A stretch of DNA of 64,000 bases from assembly GCA_047921395.1 (NCBI GenBank), contig JBLRWH010000005.1, forward strand, positions 1 to 64,000, given 5' to 3'. Numbering within the stretch: the first letter of the stretch is position 1; each line of letters starts with the position of its first letter. Source of the DNA: XN24 sp047921395. Lineage in GTDB: Bacteria; Pseudomonadota; Gammaproteobacteria; Steroidobacterales; XN24. The notes under the pieces were generated by a model that made no database searches, was not told the origin of the DNA, and worked only from the letters and a program-made list of their open reading frames with translations. Of the stretch, positions 26,073 to 33,194 are shown piece by piece. The position numbers and the translations under genes were made by a program.

Positions 26073-26282
26073 TCAGCGGCGCACGCCGAACATGAGCAGC
26101 AGCAGTCCGACAACAGCAGCGAGTCCGCCCCCGACCAGGTAGCGCGTCGTCTCGGCGGTAAAGCGGCCGGTCAGCTGTTCGTGAACGTTTTCGGCAAGAC
26201 TTTCCGAGGCATTCCAGCCCATGAACAGCAGGATCACCCCTGCGACGAGCAGGCCCACGCCGAGAATTCGACTCCAATGCAT
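26073..26282 (-). CDS. DUF3185-like small membrane protein
   Basis: A 69-residue protein with two membrane helices (about residues 5-22 and 49-66) joined by a polar loop (SLAENVHEQLTGRFTAETTR) and ending MFGVRR. The start is well set by an ideal RBS (AAAGGAGG) seven bases before ATG 26282. It resembles DUF3185 inner-membrane proteins of unknown function, often stress related. It stands alone. Confidence 0.8.
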   Translation of the reverse strand: MHWSRILGVGLLVAGVILLFMGWNASESLAENVHEQLTGRFTAETTRYLVGGGLAAVVGLLLLMFGVRR

Positions 26283-26431
26283 GTCTATTTCCTCCTTTGC
26301 GGGCCGAGGGTATCACCGTCGGCGATCGCAGCGTCGCCCGTGAGTTCAGTGCGCGGCGTGCGCCGAAACACGTTCACACGGGCTGGCAGGCCTGAACTGT
26401 GACAATAACATCCGAGGGGAGAGCTGCCATC

Positions 26432-26640
26432 ATGCTAAACGCGTATCGTTTTTTTGTCTGCGCTGCCGCCGCGATCGCTACCGGATGCTGAACGGCCAGT
26501 TCGTCATCACCAACCCCGACCTCTTGCTGAACGATATCGCCGGGCAGTCCGTGGGCGTGGTGCCCCCGTTTGTGAACATCAATGCCAGCAGTGGCGTCAT
26601 TCACGTGATCGACGCGGTGCTGTTACCGGTCACGCCCTGA
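26432..26640 (+). pseudogene. Fasciclin-domain lipoprotein remnant
   Basis: After an RBS-like GAGGGGAG, ATG 26432 opens a lipoprotein-type signal (VCAAAAIATGC) that hits a stop at 26491. A different frame, open from 26485, encodes the end of a fasciclin domain: LNGQFVITNPDL and a perfect C-terminal signature SGVIHVIDAVLLPVTP. The middle of the ~130-residue domain is absent and the frames do not join, so the gene seems to have lost an internal segment. A good terminator follows at 26666. Confidence 0.72.
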
Positions 26641-26665
26641 GGCGGGGAGACCGGCTCGACAGTCG

Positions 26666-26694
26666 AAGGGTGCCCGGGCTGAGCGCCCTTTTTT
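26666..26694 (+). terminator. Intrinsic terminator after the fasciclin remnant
   Basis: An 8-bp stem AAGGGTGC / GCGCCCTT (one G-T pair) with a 9-nt loop is followed by TTTT, continuing the T run of the arm. It terminates plus-strand transcription of the remnant gene. Confidence 0.8.
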
Positions 26695-26749
26695 AGAAGA
26701 CGGCGTCGCCCGGCGGCAAGCGAACGGCAGCCCGGACACCTGCGTGGCG

Positions 26750-27238
26750 TCAGTACCGGCCGCCAGTCTTCATCATGTAATTGCGCAGTTCCGCCGACTC
26801 GAGGTTCATGCGCATGAGATTGGCGTGAGTGACGCGGAACAGGGCGCGCATCACCTTGTAGACCACCCGGGGCTGCGTCTCGATGAGGCTTTCGAAGTCG
26901 TCCGGCTCGAGCGTGAGCAGGGCGCCATCGGTCTCGGCGCGCAGCATTGCCTTGCGCTCCGAGCCATCCAGGAAAGCCCGGGTGCCGGCACATTCGCCCA
27001 TGCGCAGCTGGTACAGGCAGGCCTCGTGATCGCCGTCGGCCTTGCAGACGCTCAGCTGGCCATCGGCAAGCACGAACAGGGTCCGGCGATTGTCGCCTTC
27101 GCGGACGACGAGCTCGCCTTTCCGGATCGGCTGCATACCCATCTTCCCAGCCAGCGCCGCGCACTCGGCGGGGTCCAGTTCAACGCCCAGGATCGATCGG
27201 GCGACTGCCTCGTTTTTGTCCAGCTCTGTCATTTGCAT
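26750..27238 (-). CDS. Single-domain cyclic-nucleotide-binding-like protein
   Basis: A 162-residue protein that is essentially one CRP-like cyclic nucleotide-binding domain (RKGELVVREGDNRRTLFVLADGQLSV) with a C-terminal helix pair (RMNLESAELRNYMMKTGGRY) and no helix-turn-helix. In the phosphate-binding cassette the usual FGE(I/L)ALL is replaced by CAGTRAFL, losing the ribose-binding Glu, while the following RKAMLRA keeps the Arg. It may bind a different ligand or none. I chose ATG 27238; the frame is open 20 codons upstream. It is divergent from the next gene, with a 198-bp spacer. Confidence 0.78.
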   Translation of the reverse strand: MQMTELDKNEAVARSILGVELDPAECAALAGKMGMQPIRKGELVVREGDNRRTLFVLADGQLSVCKADGDHEACLYQLRMGECAGTRAFLDGSERKAMLRAETDGALLTLEPDDFESLIETQPRVVYKVMRALFRVTHANLMRMNLESAELRNYMMKTGGRY

Positions 27239-27436
27239 CACCCGCGAGGAAACGTGTTGATTGAGGGACCATGCTCGCGTCGCCCCTGAAGAAGCCATAT
27301 TTTAGCGCGCTCCGCCGGTGCGGGCGATGGAGGATTTCCGAGTGTCCCGGGCGCGGTGTGCTCGCCGTGGACGGTGGCATAGTTTGTGTGCGCCAGTCCC
27401 ATCCTGGCGGCCGGGGCCTGATAAAGTAGGCGCCAT

Positions 27437-28717
27437 ATGGCAAAGCAAGCCCACAAGTCACCACGCCATGCGGGCCTGCGTTCTTGCGGATTGGCCGCTG
27501 TCACGTGCGGGCTGTTATTCGCCTGCCTGTGCGCATTCGCAGCGGATCCAGTGCCGGAAGTATTTCCCTATGAGCTTCGCTATGACCTGACGCTCAGGCC
27601 GGACGCGGGTCTTGCCGATGTCGCCCTGACGCTCGGCAAGGGCTCCCACAATATCCGCTGGCTGCGTTTCTCCGTGGATCCCGCGCGCCAGGACAGGTTC
27701 GAGGCCGACGGCAAGCTCGAGCGCGACGGCAAGTACCTCACCTGGACGCCGCCCGTGGAGGGCGGCCAGCTGAGGTTCGTCGTCAAGATCGATCACCGGC
27801 GCGGCCAGGCCTTCGATGCCCGCATGACGCATGACTGGGCGTTGTTCCGTGGCGACGACGTGGTCCCGCCGGCCCGCCTGCTGCAAGAGGCCGGGTCCGA
27901 GGCGGAAGCTGAGCTGCATGTGCACCTGCCCGAGGGATGGTCCTTCGTATCCGCTTTCGAGGAGCTGCGCCCGAACGTTTATCGCATCGAAAACCCCGAG
28001 CGGGGCTTCGATCGCCCGACCGGCTGGATGGCGGCGGGTCGCCTGGGCATACGGCGGGAGCGCATCGCCCGCGTCGACGTCATCGTCGCGGGCCCGCTGA
28101 ACCAGGGCGTGCGACACATGGATATCCTGGCCTTCATGAACTGGAATTTGCCAAGGCTGCGGGCCATCGTGGACCGGTTGCCCGAACGAATCCTGATCGT
28201 GAGCGCGCGTGAGGAGATGTGGCGCGGAGGGCTCTCGGGTCCCAACTCGCTATACCTGCATGCCGACCGGCCGTTGCTCAGCGGGAATGCCACCAGCACG
28301 CTGTTGCACGAACTGGTCCACGTCGCGACGAGGCTGCGCAGCCGGGACGGGGGTGACTGGATCGTAGAGGGGCTGGCGGAATATTACTCGCTCAAGCTCA
28401 TGTGGCGTTCAGGCACGATCACCACGCGGCGCTTCCGGCGTGGCTTCCAGCAGTTGCACGAATGGGGCGGCGACCTGGAGCTCAAGGACCTGGATACGCC
28501 GCGCGCCCGCGGGCCGGTGACGGCACGCGCGGTGTTGCTGTTCCGTGAGCTCGACCGCGAAATTCTCCGCAAGTCCGAACGGGCAAAGAGCCTGGATGAC
28601 GTTGTCAAGCACCTCGTGTCGAAGGGGGAGCCGGTCAGCCTGGAGGTCCTGCGCGGCGCTGTCGAGGCCGTGCTGGGCGAGCGGGCGGAGACACTGGCGG
28701 AACCCGCCTCCATGTGA
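27437..28717 (+). CDS. Exported gluzincin-type metallopeptidase-like protein
   Basis: A 426-residue protein with a signal peptide (hydrophobic core at residues 17-34, cleavage near AFA-AD). An N-terminal beta-rich half resembles the M61/M1 peptidase N domain (YELRYDLTL..., WLRFSVDPA). The zinc motif HELVH lies at 291-295 with the third ligand probably Glu311 in WIVEGLAEYY, a gluzincin arrangement. It may be an aminopeptidase of the periplasm; the family assignment is by motif only. The upstream spacer is AT-poorer than most promoters and shows no clear -35/-10. Confidence 0.75.
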   Translation: MAKQAHKSPRHAGLRSCGLAAVTCGLLFACLCAFAADPVPEVFPYELRYDLTLRPDAGLADVALTLGKGSHNIRWLRFSVDPARQDRFEADGKLERDGKYLTWTPPVEGGQLRFVVKIDHRRGQAFDARMTHDWALFRGDDVVPPARLLQEAGSEAEAELHVHLPEGWSFVSAFEELRPNVYRIENPERGFDRPTGWMAAGRLGIRRERIARVDVIVAGPLNQGVRHMDILAFMNWNLPRLRAIVDRLPERILIVSAREEMWRGGLSGPNSLYLHADRPLLSGNATSTLLHELVHVATRLRSRDGGDWIVEGLAEYYSLKLMWRSGTITTRRFRRGFQQLHEWGGDLELKDLDTPRARGPVTARAVLLFRELDREILRKSERAKSLDDVVKHLVSKGEPVSLEVLRGAVEAVLGERAETLAEPASM

Positions 28718-28801
28718 TGGGCGTTCACGACAAGTGAGCAAATGACTGATATTCATTCATCCGAACGGAAACTGTCTCAGGTCTCGGCGGTCGAAGGACG
28801 G

Positions 28802-31090
28802 ATGCGCGCATCGACATGGATAACCTCTGGCAGGCTGCCGGCATTGTTGCTTGCGGTCCTGGCGCCGCTGGCGGCCGCCAGCGACCCGGTGGGGGGCGAG
28901 GCTGCGGCCGCGGAGCTCGTGGCCGACGAACCGGCGGTGGCCGAGGTGCGCCGGGTCGAACTCGGCGCGCTGCTGATGGAGAACATTCCCGACGTCCCGG
29001 ATGAGATCGCCGATACGCTGTTCCAGTACCAGCAGGCGCGCGCGGCATCGTTCGCGGGCTGGCTGCCGGCGCCCCAGGGCATGCTCATCACGACGCGTTT
29101 CGGGCAGACGCGCCAGGTGCACCAGGTGCGCGACCCGCTCGGCGATCGCCAGCAGATCACGTTTTTCCAGGAACCCGTGAATAACGTGACACCGGTGTCC
29201 GACCCGGAACGCCCCGGGTTCCTGTTCGGCAAGGATTCGGGCGGGGACGAGCACTACCAGATCTACCACCAGGACCTGGCCAGCGGCCGGCAGCGGCGCC
29301 TGACGACGGGCCACGCGCGCAATACGGCGCCGCGCTGGTCCAACTCGGGCGACTACTTTGCATTTTCCACCACCCAGCGCAACGGTCGCGACACCGACAT
29401 CCACCTCTATGACATGTCGAGCGGCGAGACCCGCCCGGTCTTGGAAAGGGAAGGTCTGTGGTATGCGCTGGATTGGTCGCCAGACGACACGAGGCTGCTC
29501 GTATTACGATACGTCTCGGCGGCCGAGTCGTATCCGCACATCCTGGACCTGGAGACCGGGTCACTGGAGCTGTTCCGCACGAGTATCGATGCGGTGTCCT
29601 TCGGCAGCGCCCGGTTCTCCCGCGATGGGCGAGGCGTGTTCTACACCGCCGACGAGGACAGCGAGTTCCGCCAGCTACGCTATCACGACCTGGCCACCGG
29701 GGACAGCCGCCTCCTGTCAGGCGACATCCCATGGGATGTCACCGGTTTTGCGCTTTCCCAGGAGGGCCGGTACCTGGCGTTCGTGGTCAATGCCGACGGC
29801 CGTTCTGAGATTCACCTGCGCGCCATCCGCGGTTGGCGCACGGTGCCGGTGCCGGAGCTTCCCATTGGCGTGGTGCGCGGCCTGCGCTTCTCGGAGGACG
29901 GCTGGCGTATCGGGTTTACGCTGAACTCGCCGCGCAGCCCCGGCGACGTCTATTCGTTTCGGGTCGGGGAAACCCAGCTGACGCAGTGGACGCAGAGCGA
30001 GGTCGGCGGGCTATCCACGGAACACTTCGTGCCCCCCACGCTGATCCGCTACCCGACATTCGACTACGAGGGGGGCGTGCAACCCGAGCAGGCCCCGGAG
30101 GCCGGGGCGTCGAGCGAAGTCGCGGAGGCGGATCAGGAACCGCAGGCAGAGGAGCAGGTTCAGCAGGGACAGGAGCCGGCCAGCGTAGAGATGCACCAGC
30201 CGCCGCCACGCCGGACGATCCCAGCCTTCTATTACCGGCCGCCGGGTCCGGGGCCGCACGCCGTTCTGATCCTCATGCACGGCGGGCCTGCGAGCCAGGC
30301 CAGGCCGACCTTCAATCCGGTGCTGCAATACTGGGTCAACGAGCTGGGCCTGGCCGTGATTGCGCCTAACGTACGCGGTTCGACCGGCTACGGCAGCAGC
30401 TTTCAGCGGCTGGACAACGGACGCTTGCGCGAGGATTCGGTCCGCGATGTCGGGGCGCTGCTGGACTGGATCGCCGTCCAGCCCGAACTCGATGCCGGTC
30501 GCGTGGGCGTCATCGGCGGTTCCTACGGCGGCTACATGGTCATGGCGGCCATGATTCACTATGGAAATCGGCTGCGGGCCGGCGTCAACGTCGTGGGGAT
30601 CAGCAACTTCGTGACCTTCCTGGAAAGCACGCGTGACTATCGGCGTTTCCTGCGCCGCGAAGAGTATGGCGACGAGCGCGACCCGAAGATGCGCGCCTTC
30701 CTGGAATCCATCTCGCCGACCACGCACGCGCACCGTATCCAGAGCCCGCTGTTCATCGCCCAGGGAGCCAACGACCCGCGGGTGCCGCAGTCCGAAGCCG
30801 ACCAGATGGTGGAGACGATCCGCAGGCTCGGCGGCGAGGTCTGGTACTTCCTGGCGCGCGACGAAGGGCATGGATTTCGGAAAAAGAGCAATCGCGACCG
30901 CTACAACAACGCAGTCGTGCTGTTCCTCCACAAGCACTTGTTGAATTCGGAGCCGGCGCCCGACGCCGTGTCCGAAGCGGCGGTCGACGAAGACGGCGAC
31001 GGGGTCCCGCTGGATGCGCCGGTCGAGTCGCCCACCGGGGAGGCCCCCGAGGAACCCCTCGACCCGGTGCCGGAGCCGCCTGGGGGCTGA
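28802..31090 (+). CDS. Exported S9-family prolyl oligopeptidase with acidic insert and tail
   Basis: About 762 residues: signal peptide (RLPALLLAVLAPLAAAS), a beta-propeller region, and a hydrolase domain with Ser574 in GGSYGGYM, Asp658 in GANDPRVP and His690 in DEGHGF. Between propeller and hydrolase lies a Glu/Gln/Ala-rich insert of about 45 residues, and the C terminus carries a Pro/Glu/Asp-rich tail of about 40 residues; neither is usual for S9. ATG 28802 gives a normal signal and has AAGGA close by; ATG 28742 in frame would add 20 residues. It follows the metallopeptidase-like gene by 84 bp and could share its transcript. Confidence 0.9.
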   Translation: MRASTWITSGRLPALLLAVLAPLAAASDPVGGEAAAAELVADEPAVAEVRRVELGALLMENIPDVPDEIADTLFQYQQARAASFAGWLPAPQGMLITTRFGQTRQVHQVRDPLGDRQQITFFQEPVNNVTPVSDPERPGFLFGKDSGGDEHYQIYHQDLASGRQRRLTTGHARNTAPRWSNSGDYFAFSTTQRNGRDTDIHLYDMSSGETRPVLEREGLWYALDWSPDDTRLLVLRYVSAAESYPHILDLETGSLELFRTSIDAVSFGSARFSRDGRGVFYTADEDSEFRQLRYHDLATGDSRLLSGDIPWDVTGFALSQEGRYLAFVVNADGRSEIHLRAIRGWRTVPVPELPIGVVRGLRFSEDGWRIGFTLNSPRSPGDVYSFRVGETQLTQWTQSEVGGLSTEHFVPPTLIRYPTFDYEGGVQPEQAPEAGASSEVAEADQEPQAEEQVQQGQEPASVEMHQPPPRRTIPAFYYRPPGPGPHAVLILMHGGPASQARPTFNPVLQYWVNELGLAVIAPNVRGSTGYGSSFQRLDNGRLREDSVRDVGALLDWIAVQPELDAGRVGVIGGSYGGYMVMAAMIHYGNRLRAGVNVVGISNFVTFLESTRDYRRFLRREEYGDERDPKMRAFLESISPTTHAHRIQSPLFIAQGANDPRVPQSEADQMVETIRRLGGEVWYFLARDEGHGFRKKSNRDRYNNAVVLFLHKHLLNSEPAPDAVSEAAVDEDGDGVPLDAPVESPTGEAPEEPLDPVPEPPGG

Positions 31091-31114
31091 GGACCAGCCG
31101 TTCGCCGGCAGTCC

Positions 31115-31939
31115 CTAGCGTGCGGAGCGCAGCAGTTCGTTGATACCCACCTTGGAGCGTGTCGCAGCGTCGACGCGCTTGACGATGACGGCGCACGCGA
31201 GCTGGCAGCTGCCGACGCTCGAAGGCAGCGTGCCGGCCACCACGACGGCCCCCGCGGGGACCCGGCCGTAGGAAACCTCGTCACGTTCCCGGTCATAGAT
31301 GCGCGTGCTCTGCCCGATAAATACGCCCATCGAAACAACGGCGCCTTCTTCCACGATCACGCCCTCGACGATCTCGGACCGCGCACCGATGAAGCAGTTG
31401 TCCTCGATGATCGTCGGGTTCGACTGCAACGGCTCGAGCACGCCGCCGATTCCCGCGCCGCCCGAGATATGCACATTTGCGCCGATCTGGGCGCAGGAAC
31501 CGACGGTCGCCCACGTATCGACCATGGTGCCCGGGCCGATCCAGGCACCGATGTTCACGTAGCTGGGCATGAGGACGACGTCGGCGGAAATATACGCCCC
31601 GCGACGCACGATCGCCGGGGGCACGATGCGGGCACCCGTGAAACCGAACGCGGCCGCATCATAGCCCGTGTACTTCAGCGGCACCTTGTCCCAGCCGTGC
31701 AGCGCGCCCATCTCGATCAGCCGGTTCTTGTCGATCCGGAACGACAACAGCACGGCTTTCTTCAGCCACTCGTTGACGTGCCACGTGCCACCCACCTTCT
31801 CGGCGACACGCTCGCGGCCGTCGTCCAGCGCATCGATCGACTCGGCCACGGCCTGACGGATATCGTCTGGCGTGTCATCCGGGGTGAATCGCGTGCGCTC
31901 CTCGAAAGCCGCCTCGATGATGTCCCGCAGTTTGCTCAT
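31115..31939 (-). CDS. dapD: Tetrahydrodipicolinate N-succinyltransferase
   Basis: A 274-residue enzyme of the succinylase branch of lysine/meso-diaminopimelate synthesis, transferring succinyl from CoA to tetrahydrodipicolinate. The left-handed beta-helix hexapeptide region is clear (IGAWIGPGTMVDTWATVGSC, ISGGAGIGGVLEP, IIEDNCFIGARSEIVEG), and the length matches E. coli DapD (274). It is the last gene of map-glnD-dapC-dapD. Confidence 0.97.
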   Translation of the reverse strand: MSKLRDIIEAAFEERTRFTPDDTPDDIRQAVAESIDALDDGRERVAEKVGGTWHVNEWLKKAVLLSFRIDKNRLIEMGALHGWDKVPLKYTGYDAAAFGFTGARIVPPAIVRRGAYISADVVLMPSYVNIGAWIGPGTMVDTWATVGSCAQIGANVHISGGAGIGGVLEPLQSNPTIIEDNCFIGARSEIVEGVIVEEGAVVSMGVFIGQSTRIYDRERDEVSYGRVPAGAVVVAGTLPSSVGSCQLACAVIVKRVDAATRSKVGINELLRSAR

Positions 31940-31963
31940 GTGTCCCCCGGTTCTCGGGCCAGT

Positions 31964-33163
31964 TCAGGAAAGGGCGGCCACGAAACGCGCAATGCGGCGC
32001 GCGGCCTCGATGCATTCGTCTAGCTCGGCGACCAGCGAAACGCGCACGCGGCCGACGCCCGGGTTGCCGCTGGCGCTGTCCCGCGACAGGTACCGGCCCG
32101 GGAGCACGGTCACGTTTTCCGTGGCGTACAGGGCGCGCGTGAACGCCTCGTCGTCGCACGGCGTCTCCAGCCACAGGTAGAAGGCCGCCGGCGGCCGCTG
32201 GACCGGCATGACTTCCGCGAAGATCGGCAAGACCGCCGTAAATTTTTCCTGGTAGAGCCGCCGGTTCTCGGCAGCGTGCTGATCGTCGGCCCAGGCCGTG
32301 ACGCTGGCGAGTTGCACCATCTCGGGCACGGCGCAGCCGTGGTAGGTGCGATACAGGCGGAAACGATCCATGAGCGCCGGGTCGCCGGCCACGAAACCTG
32401 AGCGCAGCCCCGGCACACTGGAGCGCTTCGACAGGCTGTGAAACACGGCGCAGTTGGTGAATCTGCCATTGCCGGCGCGCAGGCAGGCGCCCAGCAGCCC
32501 CGGCGGGGGCGAACTCTCGTCGAGATAGATGTCTGCGTAGCACTCGTCGGACGCGACCACGAAGCCATGGCGCGCCGACAGTTGCAGCACGCGCTGCAGG
32601 TAGGCATCGTCCATCACGGCGCCCGTGGGGTTGCCCGGGGTGCAGATGAAAAGGATCCGGCAGCGCTGCCACACGTCATCGGGAACGCCATCCAGGTCCG
32701 GCAGGAAACCATTTTCCGCGGTCGTAGCCAGGTAGTACGGCTCCGCGCCCGCGAGCAGCGCCGCGCCCTCGTAGATCTGGTAGAAGGGGTTGGGTATCAG
32801 GACCAGGCCGCCTGCAGCGGGATCGAGCATCGCCTGGACGAAAGAAAACAGGCCTTCGCGCGTGCCGTTGACGGGCAAGATCATGGTATCCGGGTCGACG
32901 GTGCCTGCGCTGAGTGCGAAGCGGCGCTCGAGCCACGCCGCGCAGGCGCCGCGCAGCTGGGGCAGACCGGCCGCCTTCGGGTAAACCGCAAGGCGGTTGA
33001 GTGCCCGGATCAGGGCATCGCCGACGAACGCGGGTGGTGCGTGCCTTGGCTCGCCGATCGACAGGGCGATATGCGGCCGGTCGGCCGGCGGGCTGGCGTC
33101 CGCGAGGAGGGCGGCGAGGCGCTCGAAGGGATACGGGTGAAGGCGGTCGAGCAGCGGGTTCAT
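31964..33163 (-). CDS. dapC: Succinyldiaminopimelate transaminase
   Basis: A 399-residue fold-type I PLP aminotransferase that makes N-succinyl-LL-diaminopimelate from the DapD product. The start MNPLLDRLHPYPFERL is the family's typical N terminus. NGTREGLFSF, NPTGAV, SDECYADIY and the PLP Lys in SLSKRSSVPG are present. Placement directly upstream of dapD supports DapC rather than a general aspartate aminotransferase. Confidence 0.93.
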   Translation of the reverse strand: MNPLLDRLHPYPFERLAALLADASPPADRPHIALSIGEPRHAPPAFVGDALIRALNRLAVYPKAAGLPQLRGACAAWLERRFALSAGTVDPDTMILPVNGTREGLFSFVQAMLDPAAGGLVLIPNPFYQIYEGAALLAGAEPYYLATTAENGFLPDLDGVPDDVWQRCRILFICTPGNPTGAVMDDAYLQRVLQLSARHGFVVASDECYADIYLDESSPPPGLLGACLRAGNGRFTNCAVFHSLSKRSSVPGLRSGFVAGDPALMDRFRLYRTYHGCAVPEMVQLASVTAWADDQHAAENRRLYQEKFTAVLPIFAEVMPVQRPPAAFYLWLETPCDDEAFTRALYATENVTVLPGRYLSRDSASGNPGVGRVRVSLVAELDECIEAARRIARFVAALS

Positions 33164-33194
33164 CTGTGGGAAGTCCTGTGCGAGGTCGGGCGCT

